Origin: a bacterium
Lineage (GTDB): Bacteria; 4484-113; JAFGCY01
Direction of reading: 5' to 3'
Length of the DNA stretch: 64,000 nucleotides
NCBI GenBank assembly: GCA_020849855.1
Contig: JADZFO010000003.1
Span: forward strand, 34,611 to 98,610
Within the stretch, counting starts at the first letter, position 1, and each line of letters begins with the position of its first letter. A program made the position numbers and the translations under genes. This document shows positions 1-8,426 of this stretch, piece by piece. The notes beneath the pieces are model-generated. The model saw only the letters and a program-made list of their open reading frames with translations. It searched no databases and had not been told where the DNA came from.

Positions 1-1556
1 CCGCCGACAGTTTCACCATCGTAGACCCCCTGGCTCTGCCAGACGCCGCTGGAGTCCAGGTAGCTGTAGTCCACGCTGCCCGTGCCCAGGCCGGTGTAGG
101 CATGCGCGACGCCGATAGTGCCGCTGGCCGGGTCGCGGTCCACATCCATGCCAAAGAACACTCCGCCACCGTTGTCGATATCCGTCGTGCCGGTGTACTG
201 CCACTGGGAGTCGAAATCGAGCTGCACCAGCTTCTGGCTGTCCTGGGAGTAGGCGATCACCATGCCGTGGCCGGGGTCATCCCCTTCGCCTTCGATCCAC
301 ATGGCGTGCGGCCCGGCGAAGTTGCCGCCGCCGCCAACTTCCTCTGTGGTCCAGCCAGCCTCGCCGTAGTAGCAGAGATAGAGCGGGCTGAGACCGCCGC
401 CGCCGCCAAGCGCGGTATAGAGCACCACCGGCGCACCGGGCTGGGCCAGCCCGGGGATGCCGGGCATCATGACCAGGCTGGGGCTCTGGGCCTGCACGGC
501 ATCGGCAATCTGTCCGCCGGCCGTGGCAGGCACCCTGAACTTGACCAGGCTGCTGGCGGTGTACTGCACCGTGTTGGACGGCGCGTCAATCGCTCCGCCG
601 GCAAGCTCGTAAGGTTCGACGAAGTACCACTGGCCCAGCACAAGCTCCGCCGCCGGCACCGGGAAGCTGTAGGCGCGGCGGGCGTCGCTGGGCGCCTGGC
701 CCTCGGCACTGGGCAGCTCGCCGACCAGTGTGCGAAGTGCGCTGACAGGATCGCTGGAGTCTGCGCGATAGATGCGGTAGGCGTCGATCTGGTTCAGGAA
801 GTTGATGCCGATTGGCGTCAGGTCGCCGATGGCCACCTGGCCGTCAGCGTTGCCGTCAACAACATCGCCGATTGAACCGGCGGGGAAGGGGCCGGGGAAG
901 GTGTCGGACTGCAGGCCAAAGTGGATACCGATCTGCGCCAGGTCGGCGATGGAAACGCGGCCGTCCTGGTTGTAGTCGCCTGAGTTGCGGTAGGACCAGC
1001 CAAGGCTGAAGCCGCCAAGGCCGTCCTCCGTGCCGCTGAGGTTGGAAACAGTGCAGGAGGCTGCCGGAGGCAGCTTGGATGCCTTACGCAGGCCGGCAGC
1101 GGTGGGCCGCAGCACGGCGCGCAGCAGCCTGCCGGGGGCAATAGCCTGCCCCGGGGCCGCGATGATGCCAAGTGCCAGCACCTCTTCGCGACCGGATACC
1201 AGCAGGTTCAGGCGCCCCTGCGGCGCGAGCTGCTCGGCCTCGCTGGCCATCATGCCCTGTGGCAGATAGCACTCCAGCAAGACCTGTGAGGCCGGCGCAG
1301 CAGCAAGGCTTGTCAGGCTGAGCTCATAGGCTCCGCCGCCCAGGGGGCTGAGGCTGATCTCTACATCGCTGGCCTGCCAGTCACTTTCCGGCGCGGCAAC
1401 AAGGCGCAGCTGCGCCGAGCTGCGGAGACCGGATGAGTCGCTGGCTGGCAGAGCGCCGCCACAGCCGGCGGCCAGGGCCGACAGTATAAGCAGCAGCGCC
1501 AGGACAGGCAGAAGACCAGAGCGCAGACACTGACGCGCTGAGCGTGTAACACTCAT
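1..1556 (-). CDS. Dockerin-like exported lipoprotein (3' end outside window)
   Basis: The reading frame is open from the ATG at 1556 to the window edge, so the C-terminus is missing. The N-terminus is a lipoprotein signal: a basic start, a Leu-rich segment, and a lipobox reading LAAGC near residue 36. Around residues 175-235 there are two Ca-binding, EF-hand-like repeats of dockerin type, DYNQDGRVSIADLAQIGIHFG and, after a short linker, DGNADGQVAIGDLTPIGINF, followed by DAYRIYR. Dockerins bind cohesins in cellulosomes, but such repeats also occur in many surface proteins of non-cellulolytic bacteria, and no cohesin is visible here. The remainder is Gly/Ala/Ser-rich and looks like a beta-propeller. 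No strong ribosome-binding site precedes the start. Confidence 0.8.
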   Translation of the reverse strand, partial: MSVTRSARQCLRSGLLPVLALLLILSALAAGCGGALPASDSSGLRSSAQLRLVAAPESDWQASDVEISLSPLGGGAYELSLTSLAAAPASQVLLECYLPQGMMASEAEQLAPQGRLNLLVSGREEVLALGIIAAPGQAIAPGRLLRAVLRPTAAGLRKASKLPPAASCTVSNLSGTEDGLGGFSLGWSYRNSGDYNQDGRVSIADLAQIGIHFGLQSDTFPGPFPAGSIGDVVDGNADGQVAIGDLTPIGINFLNQIDAYRIYRADSSDPVSALRTLVGELPSAEGQAPSDARRAYSFPVPAAELVLGQWYFVEPYELAGGAIDAPSNTVQYTASSLVKFRVPATAGGQIADAVQAQSPSLVMMPGIPGLAQPGAPVVLYTALGGGGGLSPLYLCYYGEAGWTTEEVGGGGNFAGPHAMWIEGEGDDPGHGMVIAYSQDSQKLVQLDFDSQWQYTGTTDIDNGGGVFFGMDVDRDPASGTIGVAHAYTGLGTGSVDYSYLDSSGVWQSQGVYDGETVG

Positions 1557-1698
1557 TTCAATTCCGGTGGAGCAATGCTCGAGGGGGTTAACAGCCTGTG
1601 TGCAGCCCTAAAGGACTGGCGCGGCGAGTATACACCGGAACAATGCAAGTGTTGTCCGCGAGGGTCATGGCGTAACTTCTGAGCATTGCTGTGTGTCC

Positions 1699-1704
1699 TA
1701 AACT
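1699..1704 (+). promoter_or_regulatory. -10 box TAAACT of a leaderless-type promoter
   Basis: TAAACT ends exactly six bases before the ATG at 1711, and there is no ribosome-binding site. The same layout recurs in front of many plus-strand genes in this window. No -35 consensus is visible. Confidence 0.5.
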
Positions 1705-1710
1705 GCTGAC

Positions 1711-2544
1711 ATGTCTGATGTTGATGTTCAGCATATTGAACGCCCGGAAGGCCTGCGGGTTGTTGAGCTGGTCTGTTACTGCTCGAACTTTGAGGCCGCG
1801 CGGGACTTCTACACTACGCGCCTGGGCTTCAAGCTGAGCTGGCAGGCCGAGGGCTTCTGCGGCCTTGAAGTGACGGACCAGTACCGCCTGTCCCTGGTGG
1901 ACGCGAAGTATGAAGAGGGCTGGCAAGCGGGGCAGCCGGTGCCGCCGGCGCAGCTCTCGCTGCAAAGCGATGACCTGCTGGCCAGCATCCAGCGCATCCG
2001 CAGCCTGGGCCACGGGATTGCTGATGCCAGTGGCGACCCGGCGACAAACATCACCACCAGCCTGAGCAGCCCGGACGGGCAGCAGATCTTCATCTTTCAG
2101 GACAGCTCCGGCGGTGAGCTGGTGGTTCCCGGCAGTGCCGGGCAGCCTTATCCCTTTGCCGAGGCCCTGGTCTTTGTCGGCGACCTGCCGGCCGCGGAAC
2201 AGTTCTACGGCGACTGCTTTGGCCTGCAGCCCTTTATCCGCCAGGGCGATGTGTATACAGCCCTGCGCAGCGGAGGCGAGGCGGGCGCGGGGCTCGTCGT
2301 CGGGCTGATGCGCTGGGAGGCCTGGTGGGACACGCCGGCCACCGGCAGCAAGCCTGCGCCGGCCCGGCTGGCCATCGAGTGCCCCGGCCTTGGCGCAGAA
2401 CACGCGCGCCTGAGCGCCGTGGGCGCCAAGCCAGGGGAGCTGCGTGGAAGCTCACCCGGCCTGAGCTGGTTCAGCGTGGCAGACCCGGACGGCAACCTGA
2501 TCACCTACTGGGAGTATGCCAGCCCGGCCGAAGCGGGAAGCTAA
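1711..2544 (+). CDS. Tandem VOC (glyoxalase/dioxygenase-like) family protein
   Basis: This 277-residue protein consists of two vicinal-oxygen-chelate modules. The first begins at about residue 15 (RVVELVCYCSNFEAARDFYTT, the beta-alpha entry typical of VOC folds) and ends near residue 140. The second begins near residue 150 (EALVFVGDLPAAEQFYGDCF) and closes with SVADPDGNLITYWEYA, the usual 'DPDGN' end of a VOC domain. VOC enzymes are metal-dependent lyases, dioxygenases or resistance proteins. The expected His/Glu metal ligands are not clearly placed, so the reaction cannot be inferred and it may be a binding protein. It is divergent from the dockerin-like gene and probably translated from a leaderless mRNA. 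Confidence 0.8.
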   Translation: MSDVDVQHIERPEGLRVVELVCYCSNFEAARDFYTTRLGFKLSWQAEGFCGLEVTDQYRLSLVDAKYEEGWQAGQPVPPAQLSLQSDDLLASIQRIRSLGHGIADASGDPATNITTSLSSPDGQQIFIFQDSSGGELVVPGSAGQPYPFAEALVFVGDLPAAEQFYGDCFGLQPFIRQGDVYTALRSGGEAGAGLVVGLMRWEAWWDTPATGSKPAPARLAIECPGLGAEHARLSAVGAKPGELRGSSPGLSWFSVADPDGNLITYWEYASPAEAGS

Positions 2545-2588
2545 GGCGGACAACACGCACTTCCGCCCAGAACTGGCCAGGCCGGCGT

Positions 2589-3575
2589 TTACTTTTCCTG
2601 AGCCGAGTGGATATCCTTCACCTGCTGCGCGGTGATCTCGGTCATCAGCACTGGGCTGCGCGTTTCCAGGTCCGCCGCTGTAGCCACAAGCTGGCCGTCA
2701 TAGGAAAAGATCACGCCGATTTCGCGGGTGTCGCGCTTCTCAAAGACCGTGCAGCCCCGGCGTACCGAAGGCAGACGCTGGGCCTTGAGCTGCTCCACCA
2801 GCACCTTGGCTGTCCAGTCCGGAACATACAAGGCCTGCCACATCTCGCCGATCAGGGTCTGGCCGAGAAGCGTGCCGTCCGGGCCGTAGCGGTGGTAGGC
2901 CTGCGGCTTGGCGAAGGCGCTGGCGGAAGCATCCGTAGAGGGCAGGGCTGAGCCCAGCGGGCCCAGGGTGACAACATCGCCGTTGGGCATCACCATATTG
3001 CGGATCGCCGGCTTCTCGGCCAGCCATTCCGGGATGCGCGGGTACTTCTCAGCCCAGAGTTCACTGCGGCGGGCGGCGAGCTGCTGCTTCATCTCCTCGC
3101 TCATCACGCCATAGAAACTGACCTGGTTGACGCAGTGCTCCGTGGAGGGCGGCACGGCCCCGCTCAGGCGGCCCAGGCCTTCCTCAAGCTCGGCGAGCTG
3201 CGGCTTGATGAAGCCGTCCTTGGTGACTACAGCACTGAACCACTGGCCGCCTTCCTGTTGCGTCATGCTGACCAGGCCGCGCGCGCCGGCCTTGGCCAGG
3301 GCCTGCTCATAGATCCAGCGGTCCCAGTCGCTGTACTGCGCAGCAAAGGGGCTGGCGGGGTCGTTGATGTCGCGCACGGCGACAGGATTTTCGCCTCAGG
3401 CATAGGCCATCAGCACCGGCTTTTGGGGCTCAGCCGGAGCTGTCGCCGCAGCCGCGGGGGCTGCAGCGGTCTGTGCTGCGGGGCTTTCTTCCGCGCGGGC
3501 CGTAAGGAAGGGAAGCAGGCCGCTCAGGACCAGATAGCTGAATGCTGCATATATGTAGTTTCGATTCATCTTCAT
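2589..3575 (-). pseudogene. Single-module member of the exported tandem-module family, interrupted by an in-frame TGA
   Basis: Translation from the ATG at 3575 (or 3569) gives a signal peptide ending near ARA, a Pro/Ala linker and the sequence KPVLMAYA, then a TGA at 3396-3398. Past it the same frame continues as GENPVAVRDINDPASP and runs to 2589 through the family hallmarks DWDRW, IPEWL and MPNGDVVTLGPLG. No frame change is needed, so one nonsense codon splits an otherwise intact gene of about 327 residues. It has only one module, of the second (C-terminal) type. It is the last gene of a four-gene minus-strand run. Possible explanations are a nonsense mutation, a sequencing error, or reinitiation at the GTG at 3377, which would give a protein without an export signal. 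TGA ends other genes here normally, so a changed genetic code is unlikely. Confidence 0.7.
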
Positions 3576-3631
3576 CCTCACGATCATTCTAGTCTTATCC
3601 CTTGCTGTGCTGAGTTGGTTCAGGCGCATTT

Positions 3632-5860
3632 CTAGTCCGGGCCCTGCGCCTCGTACATGCGCAGCAGCTCGTTGTAATCCCACCAGCGCATGGCCAGCGG
3701 GTGGCCGCAGCGCGGCTGGTCCAGCGGCAGCGGTGTGCCATCCCAGTCGTAGGCCTCGGTCACTTCGCGGCTTTGCGCGTCCCTCACCAGAGTGACGCCG
3801 GCAAAACTGTTCCAGTGCATGCCACTGGCCTCAAGGTCGCTGAAGCGCTGCAGCAGCGCCAGGTTGTACAGGGCGCAGGCCGGTGTTGCGCTGGGCAGCG
3901 CGGCCAGCTCCTGGCCATCCGGGCCATAGCGGTGGTACTGTTCGTCGAAGCTCTCGGTCCGGCGCTGATTGCCGTACTCCAGGGTCAGATCTGGGTTGTA
4001 GCTGCCAAGCGGGCCATAGGTGATCACGTCACCATTCGGGGCAAAAGCTGCCCGTTCCACCGGCTGCTCCATCAACCAGGCCGGGACCCGCGGGAAGGCC
4101 AGTCCCTTGGCTTCAAGCTGGTCCTGCTGCGCTTCGTAAAGCAGCGCCTGCATGTCGGCGGGCATCAGGCCCCCGGCGCTGAGGCTGAAGCTGTATGCGC
4201 GATCCTGCTCTCCGCGCTGCGAGCCCAGCAGCTCGCGGCTGGCGTCTTCCAGCAATTCCGCCACGCTTGATATCGCGTAAGGAATCACATAGCCCTCCGG
4301 GCTGACCTGAAGTTCAAAGCGCTGCCAGGGATCCGAGAGATCCATGCGGACGCCGTAGTCGCTGAGCACCCGCTGTTCATCTGCGCTGGCTTCGCGCTTT
4401 TCCGTGGCCAGCCTGGCCCGCAGCTCGGACTGCTGCCTGCGCTGCTTTTCGAGGGCCGCCGTCACAGCCGGATTGCTCTGGCCCTGCTGGTCCAGCAGCC
4501 AGCGGTCCCAGGGGCCGTACTTGCTGCGCCAGGGGTTCGACGGGTCATCCAGTGGCAGCACCAGCACCCAGCGCTTTGAGCGGCCATCATGGACGGTGCA
4601 CTCCTCCAGACTCAGTGAACGTCCGCTATAGCGGTCGCCCGCAATGAGAGGCCTGGGTCGCGGCGCAGAATCCGTCAGCACCGGGCCATTCGGTTTGCCT
4701 GCAAAGGGTGACTGGCTGTCCCGGCTGGTCAAGCCGCTTTCAAGCTGGCCCTGGTAGGCGCGGGCCACTGTGGATGACTGCAGCGCTGTGCCGTAGTGCT
4801 GCGCCATCCGCGGCGTCGGCTGGAAGGGATCTATTGGCGTGCCGTCGTAGTCGAAGCTGGCCAGGATATTGCGCTTGGACTGGTCGGGCGGGACTACGCC
4901 CAGCATCAGCGGGTCGGATTCGTCCTTGATGATCGAAACAAAGCCAAAGCCGAAGTGCCGCCCCAGCCCCGTCCCCTGGTACTTGCCCAGCTCACTGTTC
5001 ATCTCGGGCCAGTAGATCAGCAGCCAATCGGCGGCTTCAGGGCGGGCAAAATCGTATGTGCCCAGCAACTGGCCCTCGCCGCTGTAACGATAGGTCAGCA
5101 GGCCCTGGTTTTCATAGAAACGCGGAGTCTCGTCTTCCGTATAGCGCAGCCCCAGCGGTCCGATGCAGAGAATCTCGCCGTTGGGGACAAAGATAGTCCG
5201 CAGCGGCGGGTTCTCACCCAGCCAGGCCGGGATGGTCGGATAACTGGCCGGGTCAATCTGCGACCACAGCTCCTTTTGAAGCTGCGCCAGCTGCGGCGCA
5301 AGTACGCCGGCCGAGTAGAACTTGTGTAGTCCGGCAAAGATCCTGTCCGGCAGGTCCGGAGTCATTCTGAAGAGAATGGAGTCGGCCGGCCGCTCGCGCG
5401 AGAAGACCTGCTGGCGGCGGCGGTACTGCTCGGCCATGGGCAGCATGAAGCCCTGTTCGTCTGCATAGCCGACTTCAAGCACCCAGCCTTCCGGGCGGGT
5501 TGAGGCCAGAACTCGCGCCTCCGGGCCGGGGCCGTACTGCGCAATGTACTCCTCGTCGCTCATCAGGGTGGCGTTGGCGTAAACCCAGGCGTCAAGCTCG
5601 CTGTACTTCCCGGCATAAGGATTCCCCGGCGCGTCCAGCGGCTGCAGATACAGAGGGCCGCTTTCGCTGGCGCCAATGATCTTGGGCGCCAGGGGGCTGC
5701 TTTCTGTGCCGGCATCCAGGGGAGGGCTTAGCGGCTCCGGCGCAGCAGCAAGCACGGGCGCAGGGTCAGCCGAGGCTGGCTGCGCAGCAGCGGATGTGAG
5801 TTGTCCCAGGCACAGACTAAGCAGGAGAATTACGCCAGGAAGACCCAGTCGGATGCTCAT
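3632..5860 (-). CDS. Exported two-module protein of unknown function
   Basis: I chose the ATG at 5860, giving 742 residues. It places a classical signal peptide (hydrophobic ILLLSLCLG, ending around SAAAQPA) at the N-terminus and lies 11 bases after the stop of the upstream gene. The protein holds two copies of an unrecognised module of about 350 residues. Each copy has, in order: an entry motif (LDAPGNPYAGKYSELDAW near residue 75; LDDPSNPWRSKYGPWDRW near 440), a 'YPTIPAWLGENPP / RVPAWLMEQP' motif, a PNGEILCIGPLG or PNGDVITYGPLG motif, a YRYSGEGQLLG-like turn, and a YDFDGTP/YDWDGTP exit motif. The modules are joined by a linker containing SPFAGKPNGPV. I see no catalytic signature. The two genes upstream are paralogues and probably form an operon with it. 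Confidence 0.8.
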   Translation of the reverse strand: MSIRLGLPGVILLLSLCLGQLTSAAAQPASADPAPVLAAAPEPLSPPLDAGTESSPLAPKIIGASESGPLYLQPLDAPGNPYAGKYSELDAWVYANATLMSDEEYIAQYGPGPEARVLASTRPEGWVLEVGYADEQGFMLPMAEQYRRRQQVFSRERPADSILFRMTPDLPDRIFAGLHKFYSAGVLAPQLAQLQKELWSQIDPASYPTIPAWLGENPPLRTIFVPNGEILCIGPLGLRYTEDETPRFYENQGLLTYRYSGEGQLLGTYDFARPEAADWLLIYWPEMNSELGKYQGTGLGRHFGFGFVSIIKDESDPLMLGVVPPDQSKRNILASFDYDGTPIDPFQPTPRMAQHYGTALQSSTVARAYQGQLESGLTSRDSQSPFAGKPNGPVLTDSAPRPRPLIAGDRYSGRSLSLEECTVHDGRSKRWVLVLPLDDPSNPWRSKYGPWDRWLLDQQGQSNPAVTAALEKQRRQQSELRARLATEKREASADEQRVLSDYGVRMDLSDPWQRFELQVSPEGYVIPYAISSVAELLEDASRELLGSQRGEQDRAYSFSLSAGGLMPADMQALLYEAQQDQLEAKGLAFPRVPAWLMEQPVERAAFAPNGDVITYGPLGSYNPDLTLEYGNQRRTESFDEQYHRYGPDGQELAALPSATPACALYNLALLQRFSDLEASGMHWNSFAGVTLVRDAQSREVTEAYDWDGTPLPLDQPRCGHPLAMRWWDYNELLRMYEAQGPD

Positions 5861-5871
5861 CGTAATCCAGC

Positions 5872-8259
5872 TCACTTTGTCTGCTCCTGTGCTGCTGCGG
5901 TCGGCTTTGAATCCTGCAGCTGCTGCTGATAGAGGTTCCAGAGGTAGTCCCACTCAAAGCGGCGGCTGCAGCCGGGGACAGGATGGATCGGCTGGCTGAA
6001 GTCCACGGCATTACCCTGCCAGTCCCAGGCCGAAATGATCTGCTTGCTTTCCTTGTCGCGGTAGATCAAGACGCCCGGCCCACCGCTGGCTTCATAGCCC
6101 AGCGTGCTGGCTGTCTCGTAGACCTGCACCATACCCAGGTTGTACAGGGCGCTCAGCGGCCCGGCCATGCGCGGCAGGCTGGACTGCAGCTCACCGGCGG
6201 AGTTGTAGCGGTAGTAGGTATCAGCCCAGTTCGCCAGCTTGCGCTCCTTGTTCTCCTTTTCAGCGTCGGGATCCCAGGAGCCCAGCGGGCCCCAGGTGAT
6301 CACATCGCCATTGGGCATGAAGATGGCGTCGCGCACGGCAGACTGCATCAGCCAGTCCGGAATGGGCGGCATTGTCCTCAGCACTGCCCGCAGGTTCTCA
6401 CGCCCGTACTCTTCCAGCAGCGCCGGCTCCATGACGCCGCCAGCATCAAAGTGGAACAGATCGTCAAAGCTCCTCGAAAGCCAGCTTGTTTCCCGCAGGT
6501 CAAGACTGGGATCGGGCTCTGCGTAGACATTCATGCGCTTCTGGTTCAATGGCAGCGGCCAGCCGTCCTTGTCCACATATACAGTAAGTCTCTGCCAGTC
6601 CTCAGGTGCCTTATTGCTCATGTAGCCCTGCAGTTCTTCATGCTCCTCACGGCTCAGCTCGCGCTTCTCCCGGGCCGCCAGAATCTGCAGTTCCTTGTAG
6701 CGCTCCTGGTACTTCTGCCAGTCGATGGGCTCGTCAGGCACCATGCGGTGGGCATTCTGATATGCCCAGTGGTCCCAGGCCCGGTACTGGCCGCGATAAG
6801 GGTTAGCCGGGTCGTCCAGCGCCCGGACCAGCACCCAGTCACGCGGCCTTTCCACGGCCTCCGCACAAACCGGGTCAAGGAAGAAGCCGCGGCTGCGGTC
6901 ACGGCCCGTCGCTATCGGCTGCCAGGGCCGCGGGCCCTGCGCGATCACCGGGCCTTCTGCTGTGCCGGCATAGGGTGAGTGCGAGTCGGCGCTGACAATG
7001 CCAAGTGCCAGCTGCGCCTTGTGCAGGCGCCTGATGGTGTCGCGGTCCAGGTTGTTACCGCAGTACTGGCGCTGCGCGCTCAGCCGGGTTGCCGGGTCCA
7101 CAACCTTGCCATCGAAGTCCCACAGGCCGGCCAGGCTTTGCGGCCGCGCCTCGCTTCCGTCGGCCTGATAGCCGTGGCCCTGCTCGCCGTAGTCCAGTAT
7201 CGCTGCATAGCCATAGGAATTGCTGTGTTGATAGCGCTGGCGGTTGGTCTGGGCCGTGCGCTGGTTGATAAAGCCGCCGAGCACTTCCCCGGCCCCCGGC
7301 CAGTAGATCACCCGCCAGTCGGGATAGATCGAATAACTGCCAAGGTCATACTTGCCCAGCAACTTGCCGTCGGCGCTGTAGCGGTACCACAGCTCGCCGC
7401 AGGGTTCAAGCAGGTAGACATAGTTCTGTCCGCCGCTGCGACCGGGGATACCGGTGACTTCCAGGCCCAGCGGTCCATAGCAAAGGATCTCGCCGTGCGG
7501 CACAAAGATGCTGTAGAGCGGGGGGTTCTGTCCCAGCCAGACGGGCACCGGTGGGTAAAGCGCGGCGCGCTTCTCCCAAAGCAGTTCCTCGCGCTGTGTC
7601 AGCAGCTCCGCGGGCGCTACGCCGCCGGCATAAAACTGGGCGCGGCTGGCGTATTCCTCACGCTGCGCCTCCGAGTCATAGAAGCCAAACCAGCCCTTGA
7701 GCAGCACGTCGCCAAGTTGTTCGCCCTCAACATTGCGCTCGAAGCGGGTCATCATGCGGGTGTAGGGAATCTGAAATCCCTGCGCGTCCGTCTGGCAGTG
7801 ATAAAGCTCATAGCCTTCCGGGTAACTGCTGCGGATGGCCTGGCCTTCCGGGCTGCGCGTGCCGCTGAAAGCGGAGAGCTCGTCGCGGCTGGGGTAGATC
7901 TGGTGCTGGTGCGCCCAGCGATCGAAGGGGCTGTACTCGTCGCGATATGGGTTGGCCGGGTCGTCCAGGCTTTTCAGATACACCGGTCCACTGGCGCGGA
8001 TCTCCAAAACGGGCTCGCCCTGCGGCCCCGGCGGGGCACCGCGGGAGATCAGCATCCTTGCCGCCAACTCGTCCAGCCAGCTGGCCTGAGGATCGGCGGC
8101 TGCGTTTGCCTGCTCAGCCCCAGCAGAGTCCGCCGACTCGGATGCTGATACAGAGTCTTCAGCTCGCGCGGCAATGTCCGGGCCGGACACGGTAAACAAC
8201 CCGGCAAGCAGGATGAGAAGCAGGACGCGCACACGGGCGCATGAAACGCAGTCAACCAT
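5872..8259 (-). CDS. Exported two-module protein of unknown function
   Basis: This 795-residue protein starts at an ATG preceded by GAGGAGG with a seven-base gap, a strong ribosome-binding site. The signal peptide runs to about residue 33 (ending ARA). Module 1 spans roughly residues 98-435 (entry LDDPANPYRDEYSPFDRW, then YPPVPVWLGQNPP, VPHGEILCYGPLG, YRYSADGKLLGKYD). After a linker containing SPYAGTAEGPV, module 2 spans roughly 480-785 (LDDPANPYRGQYRAWDHW, MPPIPDWL, MPNGDVITWGPLG, DWQGNAVDFSQP). Short Lys/Glu-rich helices separate the entry and middle motifs. The function is unknown. Dense aromatic and Pro/Gly motifs and the absence of catalytic patterns suggest a structural or carbohydrate-binding surface role, which is only an inference. 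Confidence 0.82.
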   Translation of the reverse strand: MVDCVSCARVRVLLLILLAGLFTVSGPDIAARAEDSVSASESADSAGAEQANAAADPQASWLDELAARMLISRGAPPGPQGEPVLEIRASGPVYLKSLDDPANPYRDEYSPFDRWAHQHQIYPSRDELSAFSGTRSPEGQAIRSSYPEGYELYHCQTDAQGFQIPYTRMMTRFERNVEGEQLGDVLLKGWFGFYDSEAQREEYASRAQFYAGGVAPAELLTQREELLWEKRAALYPPVPVWLGQNPPLYSIFVPHGEILCYGPLGLEVTGIPGRSGGQNYVYLLEPCGELWYRYSADGKLLGKYDLGSYSIYPDWRVIYWPGAGEVLGGFINQRTAQTNRQRYQHSNSYGYAAILDYGEQGHGYQADGSEARPQSLAGLWDFDGKVVDPATRLSAQRQYCGNNLDRDTIRRLHKAQLALGIVSADSHSPYAGTAEGPVIAQGPRPWQPIATGRDRSRGFFLDPVCAEAVERPRDWVLVRALDDPANPYRGQYRAWDHWAYQNAHRMVPDEPIDWQKYQERYKELQILAAREKRELSREEHEELQGYMSNKAPEDWQRLTVYVDKDGWPLPLNQKRMNVYAEPDPSLDLRETSWLSRSFDDLFHFDAGGVMEPALLEEYGRENLRAVLRTMPPIPDWLMQSAVRDAIFMPNGDVITWGPLGSWDPDAEKENKERKLANWADTYYRYNSAGELQSSLPRMAGPLSALYNLGMVQVYETASTLGYEASGGPGVLIYRDKESKQIISAWDWQGNAVDFSQPIHPVPGCSRRFEWDYLWNLYQQQLQDSKPTAAAQEQTK

Positions 8260-8426
8260 CCATCAACCTCCTCGCTCGTCCCGGCGGGCGCACAGCCCTT
8301 TCCCCCGGGCCACCCCAAACTGCCATCTATCAGCGGCGGCTCAGCCACTGTCCCTACAAGTCCATACTCGGACTCATCTGGCGAAGCGTCAAACAGGCCG
8401 CGCAAAATGCCTGGCAAATCAGCAGC

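Noticed and set aside
102-875. Long plus-strand frame opposite the dockerin-like gene
   Set aside because: It is a shadow of the minus-strand gene, which has a lipoprotein signal and recognisable repeats.
2589-3575. Alternative genetic code with TGA as sense
   Set aside because: Several intact genes (e.g. at 21832 and 30201) end in TGA at normal places, so only isolated UGA recoding or a mutation can be argued.
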